Assembly (NCBI GenBank): GCA_019104905.1
Contig: JAHRXB010000160.1
Span: 1 to 8,358 of the forward strand
DNA from: Bdellovibrio sp.
Lineage (GTDB): Bacteria > Bdellovibrionota > Bdellovibrionia > Bdellovibrionales > Bdellovibrionaceae
Reading direction: 5' to 3'
Length of the DNA: 8,358 nt
Shown here: positions 1 to 5,312 of the stretch, piece by piece
Layout of the letters: every line of letters begins with the position of its first letter
How positions within the stretch are numbered: position 1 is the stretch's first letter
Position numbers and translations under genes: made by a program
The notes under the pieces: model-generated
Seen by the model: only the letters and a program-made list of their open reading frames with translations
Database searches by the model: none
Told to the model about the DNA's origin: nothing

Positions 1-930
1 CGGAGGGGCCTCTTTCAGTTTCTTTAACACATTCACCGAGGCCGCCGCTCGAACTTTGTCGACCAGCATTGACGCAAGATCTTTCAGAACAGATGGATCA
101 AACTGCGAGGGCTTGTGTACAAATTCCACGGCACCCAATTCGAGAGATTTTAAAGCGGCCTCTCCTGAACTTGCCAACGAGGACACCATCACGACTGGAA
201 TCGGGTGATGTTTCATGAGTTTTTCCAAGAACATCACTCCAGACATCTTGGGCATCTCGATATCCAAGGTCAGAACATCGGGCTTTTTACTGGCAATAAG
301 TTCTCGCGCCTGATAGGCATCCGCCGCAGCGCCGACCACTTCTAAGCCACTCTTGGTAAAGATATTCGTAAAGAGAGTTCGCACCGTAGCCGAATCATCC
401 ACGACCAGAACCTTCACGCCCTTAGCCACAGTCAAGGGTTTGAAGCCCGAGACATCCACAGGTTTTTCCACGCTGCTTTCTTTAGACGAGTTATGTAATA
501 CGTCAAAAGTCGCCGTGTTGAGCTTAATAGTGCGAGCAGCTTCCCCGGCGACATTCTTTTCAAGAATGGGAATTCCCAAATCGCCCAGCATCTGTTCTGC
601 TGTTTCGATATTTCTTTTACCGATCGAGTCACCTAAATGAGACACACTAATAACGTTTCCACCGCCATAGATCTTGGCCTGAAGTTTTTGGCGATTGGCC
701 CCTAGACGCACACATTCTTCAATAAGAGCGGGGATGGCGTGGGCCCCGTAGCGCATATTCTCACGTTCGCCCGGCATTCCTTCGGGAAGAAGATAGTGAT
801 TCAGTCCTCCCACTTTGGTCGTCGGATCGTGAAGCGCCACCGCAAAACAAGAACCAAGAAGAGTTGAAATCACAGTCTCTTCTTTGAATGCTGCGATTTT
901 TCCAGGAAATAGATAATGAGTATTCATCAT
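1..930 (-). CDS. cheD-cheB: CheD-CheB fusion: receptor deamidase joined to methylesterase response regulator (3' end outside window)
   Basis: One uninterrupted frame of 310 codons runs from 930 to the window edge and contains two chemotaxis proteins normally encoded separately. Residues 1-160 are CheD, which deamidates receptor glutamines: the LLGSC motif places the catalytic Cys at 28, GGLNHYLLP supplies His45, and RYG, IYGGGN and the IGKRN segment follow. The usual Thr six residues before the Cys appears to be Ser22. A linker of about 10-15 residues leads to the CheB receiver domain (about 172-290), with VLVVDDS (Asp178/179), phospho-acceptor Asp223 in LDIEMPKMSG, and Lys273 in HKPS. The CheB methylesterase domain should lie beyond the left edge; its presence is inferred. 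The start at 930 forms an ATGA overlap with the upstream gene stop; a second ATG at 927 is equally possible. The Shine-Dalgarno is weak (GGTGG), which fits translational coupling. It is the last visible gene of the cheA operon. Confidence 0.9.
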   Translation of the reverse strand, partial: MMNTHYLFPGKIAAFKEETVISTLLGSCFAVALHDPTTKVGGLNHYLLPEGMPGERENMRYGAHAIPALIEECVRLGANRQKLQAKIYGGGNVISVSHLGDSIGKRNIETAEQMLGDLGIPILEKNVAGEAARTIKLNTATFDVLHNSSKESSVEKPVDVSGFKPLTVAKGVKVLVVDDSATVRTLFTNIFTKSGLEVVGAAADAYQARELIASKKPDVLTLDIEMPKMSGVMFLEKLMKHHPIPVVMVSSLASSGEAALKSLELGAVEFVHKPSQFDPSVLKDLASMLVDKVRAAASVNVLKKLKEAPP

Positions 931-1691
931 GCCACCAGTTGCTCAAGATCCAAGATCATGATGCCTTTACTGTTTTTAATAAAAAATTGTTTTACAAAAG
1001 AAGCCTGAATCATCGTGGAATGACTTTCCACGTTCTGCAGTTCCGACTCACGCAAACTGACCAGATCTTCGGTCTCGGTCACCTGCAAAGAGAAACGAAC
1101 ACCCTGATGTTCGCATATGACGTAGTAAATATTTTTGTTTTCCAGCATCTGAAAACCATGGTCCTGCAGACTGATGACAGGAATCGCTTCGCCCCGGAAC
1201 GGGATGACGCCGAGAAGACCTTGTTTCTTTTCTGGCAGTGCGTACAACGGAATACTGCTGCTGATTTCGACCACACTCAATAAAGGAAGGGCAAACTCTT
1301 GAGCGCCGGATTTACAGTGTAAAAACAGCACCTCATGACGACGTTCCGCCACCAGTGTGTATTTCGCCGCCAAATCCGCAGAATCTTGTTTTTCCGCGAT
1401 CAAAGCTTCGGCGTAAGATTTCAGTGCTTTTAATGATCGGATAAAGTCCTGTGCACTTTCAATATTCTCCGACCGCTTTTCATAGGTCTCAAGCCATTCC
1501 GAAAGGTGCTGGAATTCATTGGTCTTCGCATCCACGGACCAAGCTTGAGTTTGTTCCACCACTTCAGCGCGAATTCTTTTCCACAAAGACTCATCGACCA
1601 GATCAATAAACTTGTCGACCTCCTTGATCACACTATCAAGGAAATAGGCTTTCAGTTCGGCCGTAAAATCATCACCAAAGAAGTCACTCAT
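927..1691 (-). CDS. cheW: CheW-domain coupling protein with long N-terminal helical extension
   Basis: The 254-residue protein is far longer than classical CheW (about 150-170). The C-terminal half (about 118-254) is a CheW domain: EFALPLLSVVEI, then LLGVIPFRGEAIPVISL (159-175), a short beta-rich middle, and a closing GIMILDLEQL strand. In the family this domain bridges CheA and chemoreceptors at the inner membrane. Residues 1-115 are charged and predicted mostly helical, with Trp and aromatic positions but no recognised domain. A weak resemblance to an HPt helix (RSLKALKS, 85-92) lacks the phosphorylatable His. The start at 1691 overlaps the cheA stop by 4 bp (ATGA), and a strong Shine-Dalgarno AAGGAGG (1696-1702) sits inside the cheA 3' end. 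The stop overlaps the CheD-CheB start. Sure of the CheW domain; the extension's role is unknown. Confidence 0.88.
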   Translation of the reverse strand: MSDFFGDDFTAELKAYFLDSVIKEVDKFIDLVDESLWKRIRAEVVEQTQAWSVDAKTNEFQHLSEWLETYEKRSENIESAQDFIRSLKALKSYAEALIAEKQDSADLAAKYTLVAERRHEVLFLHCKSGAQEFALPLLSVVEISSSIPLYALPEKKQGLLGVIPFRGEAIPVISLQDHGFQMLENKNIYYVICEHQGVRFSLQVTETEDLVSLRESELQNVESHSTMIQASFVKQFFIKNSKGIMILDLEQLVA

Positions 1692-3424
1692 GCGGCCTCC
1701 TTCTGCACATCACTCACCATTAAAAGCCCCAGCATCTTTTCTGGATCGACTATATAAGTGACCTTTTCGTCTGCCAAAATAGAGATTCCTTTAAAGCCTT
1801 TTTGCCCTTGAATAATCTTTCCAAAAGATTTCACGACCAGATCGGTTTGAGCCTCGATCTTATCCACTAAAAGAGCGTACATGATGTCCTTCACTCTGAT
1901 AAAGACTGCCGATGATTTTTTGACTTTCTCTTCAGTTTCCTGTGTTGAAAGATTCAACATCTCAGCATAATTCAAAAGTGAAATCGTTCCGCCGGCAAAC
2001 TGACAATAACGCAAATGATTCACAGAAGTGATCTGCAACTCTTGGCAGGAACTGATGTGGGCCACTGAAGTCAAAGGAACAGCAAACTGATGCTGATTCC
2101 AAGTACACAAAAGTGCGCTTTCCACCATAATATGTTGAGGAATAGGAATTTCCATGCGCAGGCACAAGCCCTGACCTGGATTGTTCTCAACGGCGATCTT
2201 GCCGTGATATTTTTCAACCGTCGCTAAAACGATATCCATGCCGACTCCACGGCCTGAAATCGTAGTAACCTTATCTTTGGTTGAAAAGCCCGCTTGAAAG
2301 ATAAAATGATAGATTTCATCATCACTCAGGTTTGACGCTTCTTCTTCAGACACCAAGGCCGACTTGATCGCTTTTTGCAGAATACGCTCTTTATCCAACC
2401 CTTTGCCGTCATCTTTATAGGTCACAAAAACCGTATTGTTTTTTTCGACAACCTCTAAGGAAAGAGAACCAATGGACGACTTTCCTTGAAGAGCTCGTTC
2501 AAATTGATCTTCAATACCATGATCAATCGAGTTTCTGGCCACGTGAACCAAAGCTTCATAAAGATCTTTTCCAAGACCTTTATCAATCAAGAGCTCTTCA
2601 CCCAAGATCTCAAGCTGAACGCTTTTATTCAGTTCAGTGGAGGCCTGTCGAACCAAAACTTGTAAACCTTGAAAACACTCAGACACTTTTTCTTTGCGAA
2701 CAGACTGAACTTGCCCTTGAAACTGATCGCAGATCTTCGTCAAGTTCTGAGAAAAATCTGTCTGCCGACGCTGAAAGAGTTCTGGCTCCAATCGGAAGTT
2801 CACTGTCTGGTTCATCATCTGAAAGAAGTTCTTAAGAACTAAAAGCTCTCCTGAGAGTCGCAAAAACTCGTTGAGTTGTTTTACGGAAAGCCAAACGCCC
2901 TCATCATCAGAACTGCCGGTGGTCGCAGTGGTCTTCACCATCTTTCGAACCGGGGAAGCCTCTGTCCCCGAGAAGTCAAAGCCTCCATAGCTGGAAATAA
3001 GCTCAATGGCTTCACTGAGCTCTTCAGGATAGAGTTCTCGTTTATCTCGCAAACTCTGCGCGAGAACTTTTAAAATTCTTGAACTTGTCAGGAAAAGATC
3101 AATGCACTCTTTGTTAACGGTCCGATTCTCTCGTTTTATGCGTGTTAAAAGAGCTTCAAACTCATGGGCCAGAGATCCCAAAAGCTGTCCCCCAGGGACG
3201 GCTCCCACACTTCCTTTGATGGTATGGACCTTACGAAAAAGAATATTGATTTGATCTTGATCGGAAGGGTTCTCCTCCAGTCGCAAGATGAGGGTGTCGA
3301 GGCCTTCTAAAATTTCTTTGGATTCTTCGAAAAAGACACGGGACACCTCTTCAACTTGTGCAAAGTCGATAAAGGCGGCTTCATCCAGCTGCAGATTCTT
3401 TGAATCATTGTTTTCGTCTGACAT
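1688..3424 (-). CDS. cheA: Chemotaxis histidine kinase CheA (no P2 domain)
   Basis: The 578-residue protein has the CheA domain order. The P1 HPt domain (about 20-135) contains FRKVHTIKGS with phosphorylated His67. The linker (about 150-175) is short and Ser/Thr-rich. P3 dimerisation helices (about 177-265) start with WLSVKQLNEFLRLSGELLVLKN. The P4 ATPase (about 270-428) carries the N box HVARNSIDHGIED (Asn298), the G1 box DDGKGLD (338-344) and the G2 box GRGVGMDIV (391-399). The P5 CheW-like domain (about 431-575) closes the protein. There is no room for a P2 CheY/CheB docking domain, which is why it is shorter than the E. coli enzyme (about 650). CheA autophosphorylates under receptor control and passes phosphate to CheY and to the CheB receiver, here encoded in the fusion two genes downstream. 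The ATG at 3424 has only a modest ribosome site (AAGAG). A sigma-28-like promoter lies about 45 bp upstream. Confidence 0.95.
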   Translation of the reverse strand: MSDENNDSKNLQLDEAAFIDFAQVEEVSRVFFEESKEILEGLDTLILRLEENPSDQDQINILFRKVHTIKGSVGAVPGGQLLGSLAHEFEALLTRIKRENRTVNKECIDLFLTSSRILKVLAQSLRDKRELYPEELSEAIELISSYGGFDFSGTEASPVRKMVKTTATTGSSDDEGVWLSVKQLNEFLRLSGELLVLKNFFQMMNQTVNFRLEPELFQRRQTDFSQNLTKICDQFQGQVQSVRKEKVSECFQGLQVLVRQASTELNKSVQLEILGEELLIDKGLGKDLYEALVHVARNSIDHGIEDQFERALQGKSSIGSLSLEVVEKNNTVFVTYKDDGKGLDKERILQKAIKSALVSEEEASNLSDDEIYHFIFQAGFSTKDKVTTISGRGVGMDIVLATVEKYHGKIAVENNPGQGLCLRMEIPIPQHIMVESALLCTWNQHQFAVPLTSVAHISSCQELQITSVNHLRYCQFAGGTISLLNYAEMLNLSTQETEEKVKKSSAVFIRVKDIMYALLVDKIEAQTDLVVKSFGKIIQGQKGFKGISILADEKVTYIVDPEKMLGLLMVSDVQKEAA

Positions 3425-3469
3425 AACTCTTGGAGATCCCGCTTTCCTAAACTGAGAGGTTCCAAGATT

Positions 3470-3496
3470 TTATCGGCTTTTCAAGGATTTAAGTTA
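3470..3496 (-). promoter_or_regulatory. Sigma-28 (FliA)-type promoter for the cheA operon
   Basis: On the minus strand the sequence is TAACTTAA, 11 bases, then GCCGATAA. The -10 matches the enterobacterial FliA consensus GCCGATAA at all eight positions. The -35 begins TAAC against the consensus TAAA. The 15-base gap between that tetramer and the -10 is exactly the canonical one. Transcription would start near 3463, giving an untranslated leader of about 40 bases before cheA. Flagellar sigma control of chemotaxis genes is well known in E. coli and relatives; applying it here is inference. A second GCCGATAA (3565-3572) lies upstream on the same strand but lacks a good -35 at the right distance. 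Confidence 0.72.
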
Positions 3497-3523
3497 AAAG
3501 ATTGGCTTGAAAAAATGCGTCTC

Positions 3524-3577
3524 AAAAAAGATGAGCGGCTCGATTTGATCAGTAGTTACGGTGCTTATCGGCCGCTC
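3524..3577 (-). terminator. Intrinsic terminator-like hairpin upstream of cheA
   Basis: In the minus-strand transcript, GAGCGGCCGAT (3577-3567) pairs with ATCG-A-GCCGCTC (3544-3533). This is an 11-bp GC-rich stem with one bulged A and a 22-base loop. Three bases later comes a run of six U (3529-3524), and another U-run follows near 3515-3509. The position, downstream of the HIT/DUF1653 unit and upstream of the cheA promoter, suits termination of read-through or of a small RNA made in this gap. The loop is long for a terminator, so the call is moderate. Confidence 0.5.
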
Positions 3578-3619
3578 GGATATAAGATTCTTATCGAATC
3601 CTCGGCGAATGTCCTGAGG

Positions 3620-3667
3620 CTAAGAAGCCGTCACCTCCGCCTTGGTTATTTTACAGTCATTAACCAT
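3620..3667 (-). CDS. Possible 15-residue micropeptide/leader peptide
   Basis: ATG at 3667 opens 15 codons (MVNDCKITKAEVTAS) ending in TAG. Upstream, AAGGAGGT (3682-3675) is a near-perfect Shine-Dalgarno with 8 bases between GGAGG and the ATG, stronger than the sites of cheA, the CheD-CheB gene or the response regulator in this window. The same frame stays open upstream to a TTG at 3772, which would give 50 residues but lacks a well-placed ribosome site there. The peptide has no run of a single amino acid of the kind attenuator leaders use. It uses ATA and has no recognised homolog. It may be a leader, a micropeptide or chance. Confidence 0.25.
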   Translation of the reverse strand: MVNDCKITKAEVTAS

Positions 3668-3843
3668 AAGCACCACCTCCTTCCCAGCCCCAATAGAAGC
3701 TTTATTTGATGGTACAATAGTCCTAACAAAAAGCGCCACAGCGTCGAGGTCTAGTTTATTAATATAGGCCAATCAATTTGAGATTTTCTCCAAGGGCGGA
3801 GGAAAAAGTGAGTTAATAAACTGTCTCAAAGCCTTGCGGTCTT

Positions 3844-4086
3844 TTATTTAAAAAGAAATTTGAAGCGAGGAACTTTCTGTCCATCGACTTCCACGATTTC
3901 GGACCACATAGAAGCAGGACGGCACCAAAGACGTCCAAGGGGATTGTCGTAGAGGGCTTCGTATAAAACCACGTCCTCAAGACTTTCACTGTGTTTCCCT
4001 ACGCCAATGACTCTGTAGTGTTTCCCTTTGTAGTGCTGATAGATGGCGCCAGGAACAATAGAGGTTTCCAATCGTTCGTTTGTCAT
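3844..4086 (-). CDS. DUF1653 family small protein
   Basis: The 80-residue protein matches the DUF1653 pattern closely: PGAIYQHYKGKHYRVIGVGKHSE near the start, LYEALYDNPLGRLWCRP in the middle, and SEIVEVDGQKVPRFKFL at the end. This family is widespread in bacteria as a short stand-alone beta-rich protein, and its biochemical role is not established. There is no signal peptide or membrane segment, so it is probably cytoplasmic. The ATG at 4086 is preceded by AGGAGGT with good spacing. It starts 9 bp after the HIT gene stop, whose TAG overlaps the ribosome site, so the two are almost certainly co-transcribed. Confidence 0.88.
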   Translation of the reverse strand: MTNERLETSIVPGAIYQHYKGKHYRVIGVGKHSESLEDVVLYEALYDNPLGRLWCRPASMWSEIVEVDGQKVPRFKFLFK

Positions 4087-4095
4087 TTGAACCTC

Positions 4096-4497
4096 CTACT
4101 TCAAAGCCTCGAGATGTTTGATGATCTCGCTTTGAATTTGCTTCATTTCCGCATCAGAACGACGCTGAGCTCGCTTAAAATCCAAGTCCGGAATCGACCA
4201 TGCGGGAATTAAATGCAGATGATAGTGAGGCACTTCAAAACCCGCCACAATTTGCCCCACCCGTGGAGAGCCAGAAGCTTTCAAAATAGCTTTGCCTATT
4301 TTCTGAGAGATTTTATGCAAGTGAGAATACGTCTCTGCAGGAACTTCAGTCCAATGATTGATCTCTTCTTTGCAGACCACCAAGGTATGCCCCAGATTCA
4401 CCTGATCTAACGCCAGAAAAGAAATAATAAGATCGTCTTCATAAACCTTATAACAGGGAAGTTCACCGTTAATGATCTTTGTAAAAATCGAAGCCAT
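4096..4497 (-). CDS. HIT (histidine triad) family nucleotide hydrolase/transferase
   Basis: The 133-residue protein carries the histidine triad PHYHLHLIPAW, with His91, His93 and His95; His93 should be the nucleophile. The N-terminal half has the usual SIFTKIINGELPCYKVYEDD and FLALDQVNLGHTLVVCKEE segments. Family members (HinT and Fhit branches) hydrolyse or transfer AMP from phosphoramidates or dinucleoside polyphosphates in the cytoplasm; the specific substrate cannot be told from sequence. The C-terminal tail (104-133) is helical and charged, in place of the short HinT C-terminus. The ATG at 4497 has GGAGAG five bases upstream. It is the first gene of a two-gene unit with the DUF1653 protein and is divergent from the response regulator gene across 137 bp. 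Confidence 0.93.
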   Translation of the reverse strand: MASIFTKIINGELPCYKVYEDDLIISFLALDQVNLGHTLVVCKEEINHWTEVPAETYSHLHKISQKIGKAILKASGSPRVGQIVAGFEVPHYHLHLIPAWSIPDLDFKRAQRRSDAEMKQIQSEIIKHLEALK

Positions 4498-4596
4498 TTC
4501 AACTCTCCTTCAAAGGGACTACCTTCCTGATATATCCCACTCTGAGACATTAGACCAGACTTCCACAATTCCTCAACACTTCCCATCAAGAATTAA

Positions 4597-4621
4597 GACA
4601 TGAGCCCGAACTCTTGACATG
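4597..4621 (+). repeat. Direct repeat GACATG x2 upstream of the response regulator gene
   Basis: GACATG occurs at 4597-4602 and 4616-4621, 19 bp start to start, just before the response regulator ATG at 4635. A short inverted repeat (TCAAGA 4586-4591, TCTTGA 4612-4617) overlaps it. TTGACA at 4614-4619 matches a -35 box, but no -10 sits at 16-18 bp. Two hexamers about two helical turns apart could be an autoregulatory site, but six-base repeats also occur by chance. Confidence 0.2.
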
Positions 4622-4634
4622 GTAGGCTAATGAA

Positions 4635-5312
4635 ATGAGCAGTATATTTCTTCTTGAAGACGATCCCGTAATTGGCAAAGCAATTCAACTTCAGCTGGAG
4701 CTTGAATCTTACAAAGTGGAATGGGCTCAATCCCTGGCGGATGCCCGCAAGAAGGTCTCTGCGGGTTCGAGCTCGGATCTATATATCTTGGATGTCAATC
4801 TGCCAGATGGCGATGGCTATGAGTTTTGCCAATGGTTACGCCAACAGGAACTCAAGAACCCCATCATCTTTCTGACCGCTAGAACCGATGAGGAAAGTGT
4901 TGTGCGCGGATTCGAGGAAGGTGCGAATGACTATATCCGCAAACCCTTCAGTCAAAAAGAGATGATCGCGCGAATCAAAAATCAGCTCTCTGAAAAAAAA
5001 CCGACGTTGGATCTTATTCGCTTTGCGGGTCTTGTCCTTATCAAAAATCAGCAAGTCTTAAAAAATGGTGACTCCTTAATTTCTTTGAATCGCCGCGAGT
5101 TCGAGATTTTGACCGCTTTCTTTGAACGTCCCGAAACAATTGTCACCCGCGAACAACTTATTGATCGTTTGGCCTCAGGAGAAGAAATATACGACAGAAC
5201 TGTGGACTCACATATCAGTCATTTGCGCTCGAAGTTACAGAAAAACGGCGTGAAAGGAATCAAGATAAACTCGGTCTACGGCCAAGGGTATCGTCTTGAA
5301 AAAGCCGTATGA
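4635..5312 (+). CDS. OmpR/PhoB-family response regulator
   Basis: The 225-residue protein has an N-terminal receiver (1-120) with acidic residues Glu8/Asp9/Asp10, phospho-acceptor Asp53 in LDVNLPDGDG, Thr81 in FLTART, and Lys103 in IRKPFS. The C-terminal winged helix (about 127-223) has LNRREFEILTAFFERP, the recognition-helix segment DRTVDSHISHLRSKL, and the closing wing INSVYGQGYRLE. When phosphorylated by its partner kinase it should bind DNA as a dimer and regulate transcription. The start at 4635 gives the expected short beginning (MSSIFLLEDDP), though the Shine-Dalgarno is weak (TAGG). Its stop overlaps the kinase start (ATGA), making a coupled pair. Target genes are unknown; the secreted-protein gene downstream of the kinase is a candidate. 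Confidence 0.94.
   Translation: MSSIFLLEDDPVIGKAIQLQLELESYKVEWAQSLADARKKVSAGSSSDLYILDVNLPDGDGYEFCQWLRQQELKNPIIFLTARTDEESVVRGFEEGANDYIRKPFSQKEMIARIKNQLSEKKPTLDLIRFAGLVLIKNQQVLKNGDSLISLNRREFEILTAFFERPETIVTREQLIDRLASGEEIYDRTVDSHISHLRSKLQKNGVKGIKINSVYGQGYRLEKAV

Larger units (their letters stand above)
3524..3682 (-). ncRNA. Candidate structured small RNA / leader element
   Basis: The minus-strand RNA would hold nested inverted repeats: outer CGCC/GGCG (3641-3638 with 3607-3604), CCTC/GAGG (3637-3634 with 3619-3616) and GGCT/AGCC around a TCTT loop (3629-3618). Two mutually exclusive hairpins overlap at 3582-3600 (GATTC/GAATC and ATAAG/CTTAT). A terminator-like stem ends the element. GGTGCTTAT (3674-3666), covering the spacer and start codon of a 15-codon ORF, is complementary over 9 bases to ATAAGCACC (3568-3560) in the terminator loop region. 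It matches no riboswitch class I can recognise (c-di-GMP-I, TPP, cobalamin, SAM, glycine and fluoride were considered). The 5' end and promoter are not defined. Confidence 0.35.
3425..3843. other. 419-bp intergenic region between cheA and the DUF1653 gene
   Basis: No conventional gene fits here. Read on the minus strand it contains, in order, an open stretch (3773-3843) closed by TGA, a 50-codon stretch that could begin with TTG at 3772, a 15-codon ATG ORF with a strong Shine-Dalgarno, several hairpins, a terminator-like stem with T-run, and the cheA promoter. One minus-strand frame across 3489-3844 has only two internal stops (TGA at 3773, TAG at 3620), so a decayed gene of about 115 codons is a possible alternative to a structured RNA. 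I recognise no protein family in the conceptual translation. A 64-codon plus-strand ORF (3515-3709) has no ribosome site and no recognisable features. Confidence 0.6.

Noticed and set aside
353..640. 95-codon plus-strand frame
   Set aside because: It lies wholly opposite the CheD-CheB frame, which carries clear family motifs through this interval.
3565..3572. Second GCCGATAA upstream of cheA as a tandem FliA promoter
   Set aside because: The -35 position reads AGAA rather than TAAA; the only TAAG nearby is at 17 bp. The sequence is better explained as part of the terminator stem.
3515..3709. 64-codon plus-strand frame in the cheA upstream gap
   Set aside because: No ribosome site, no family resemblance, and it runs opposite the hairpin-rich element; the open frame may simply follow from the inverted repeats.
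3820..3850. Hairpin after the DUF1653 stop as a terminator
   Set aside because: The stem has only two firm GC pairs with mismatches and no T-run follows on the minus strand.
4614..4648. TTGACA with downstream TATATT as a sigma-70 promoter for the response regulator
   Set aside because: The spacing is 23 bp and the TATATT lies inside the coding sequence, so it cannot serve this gene in the ordinary way.
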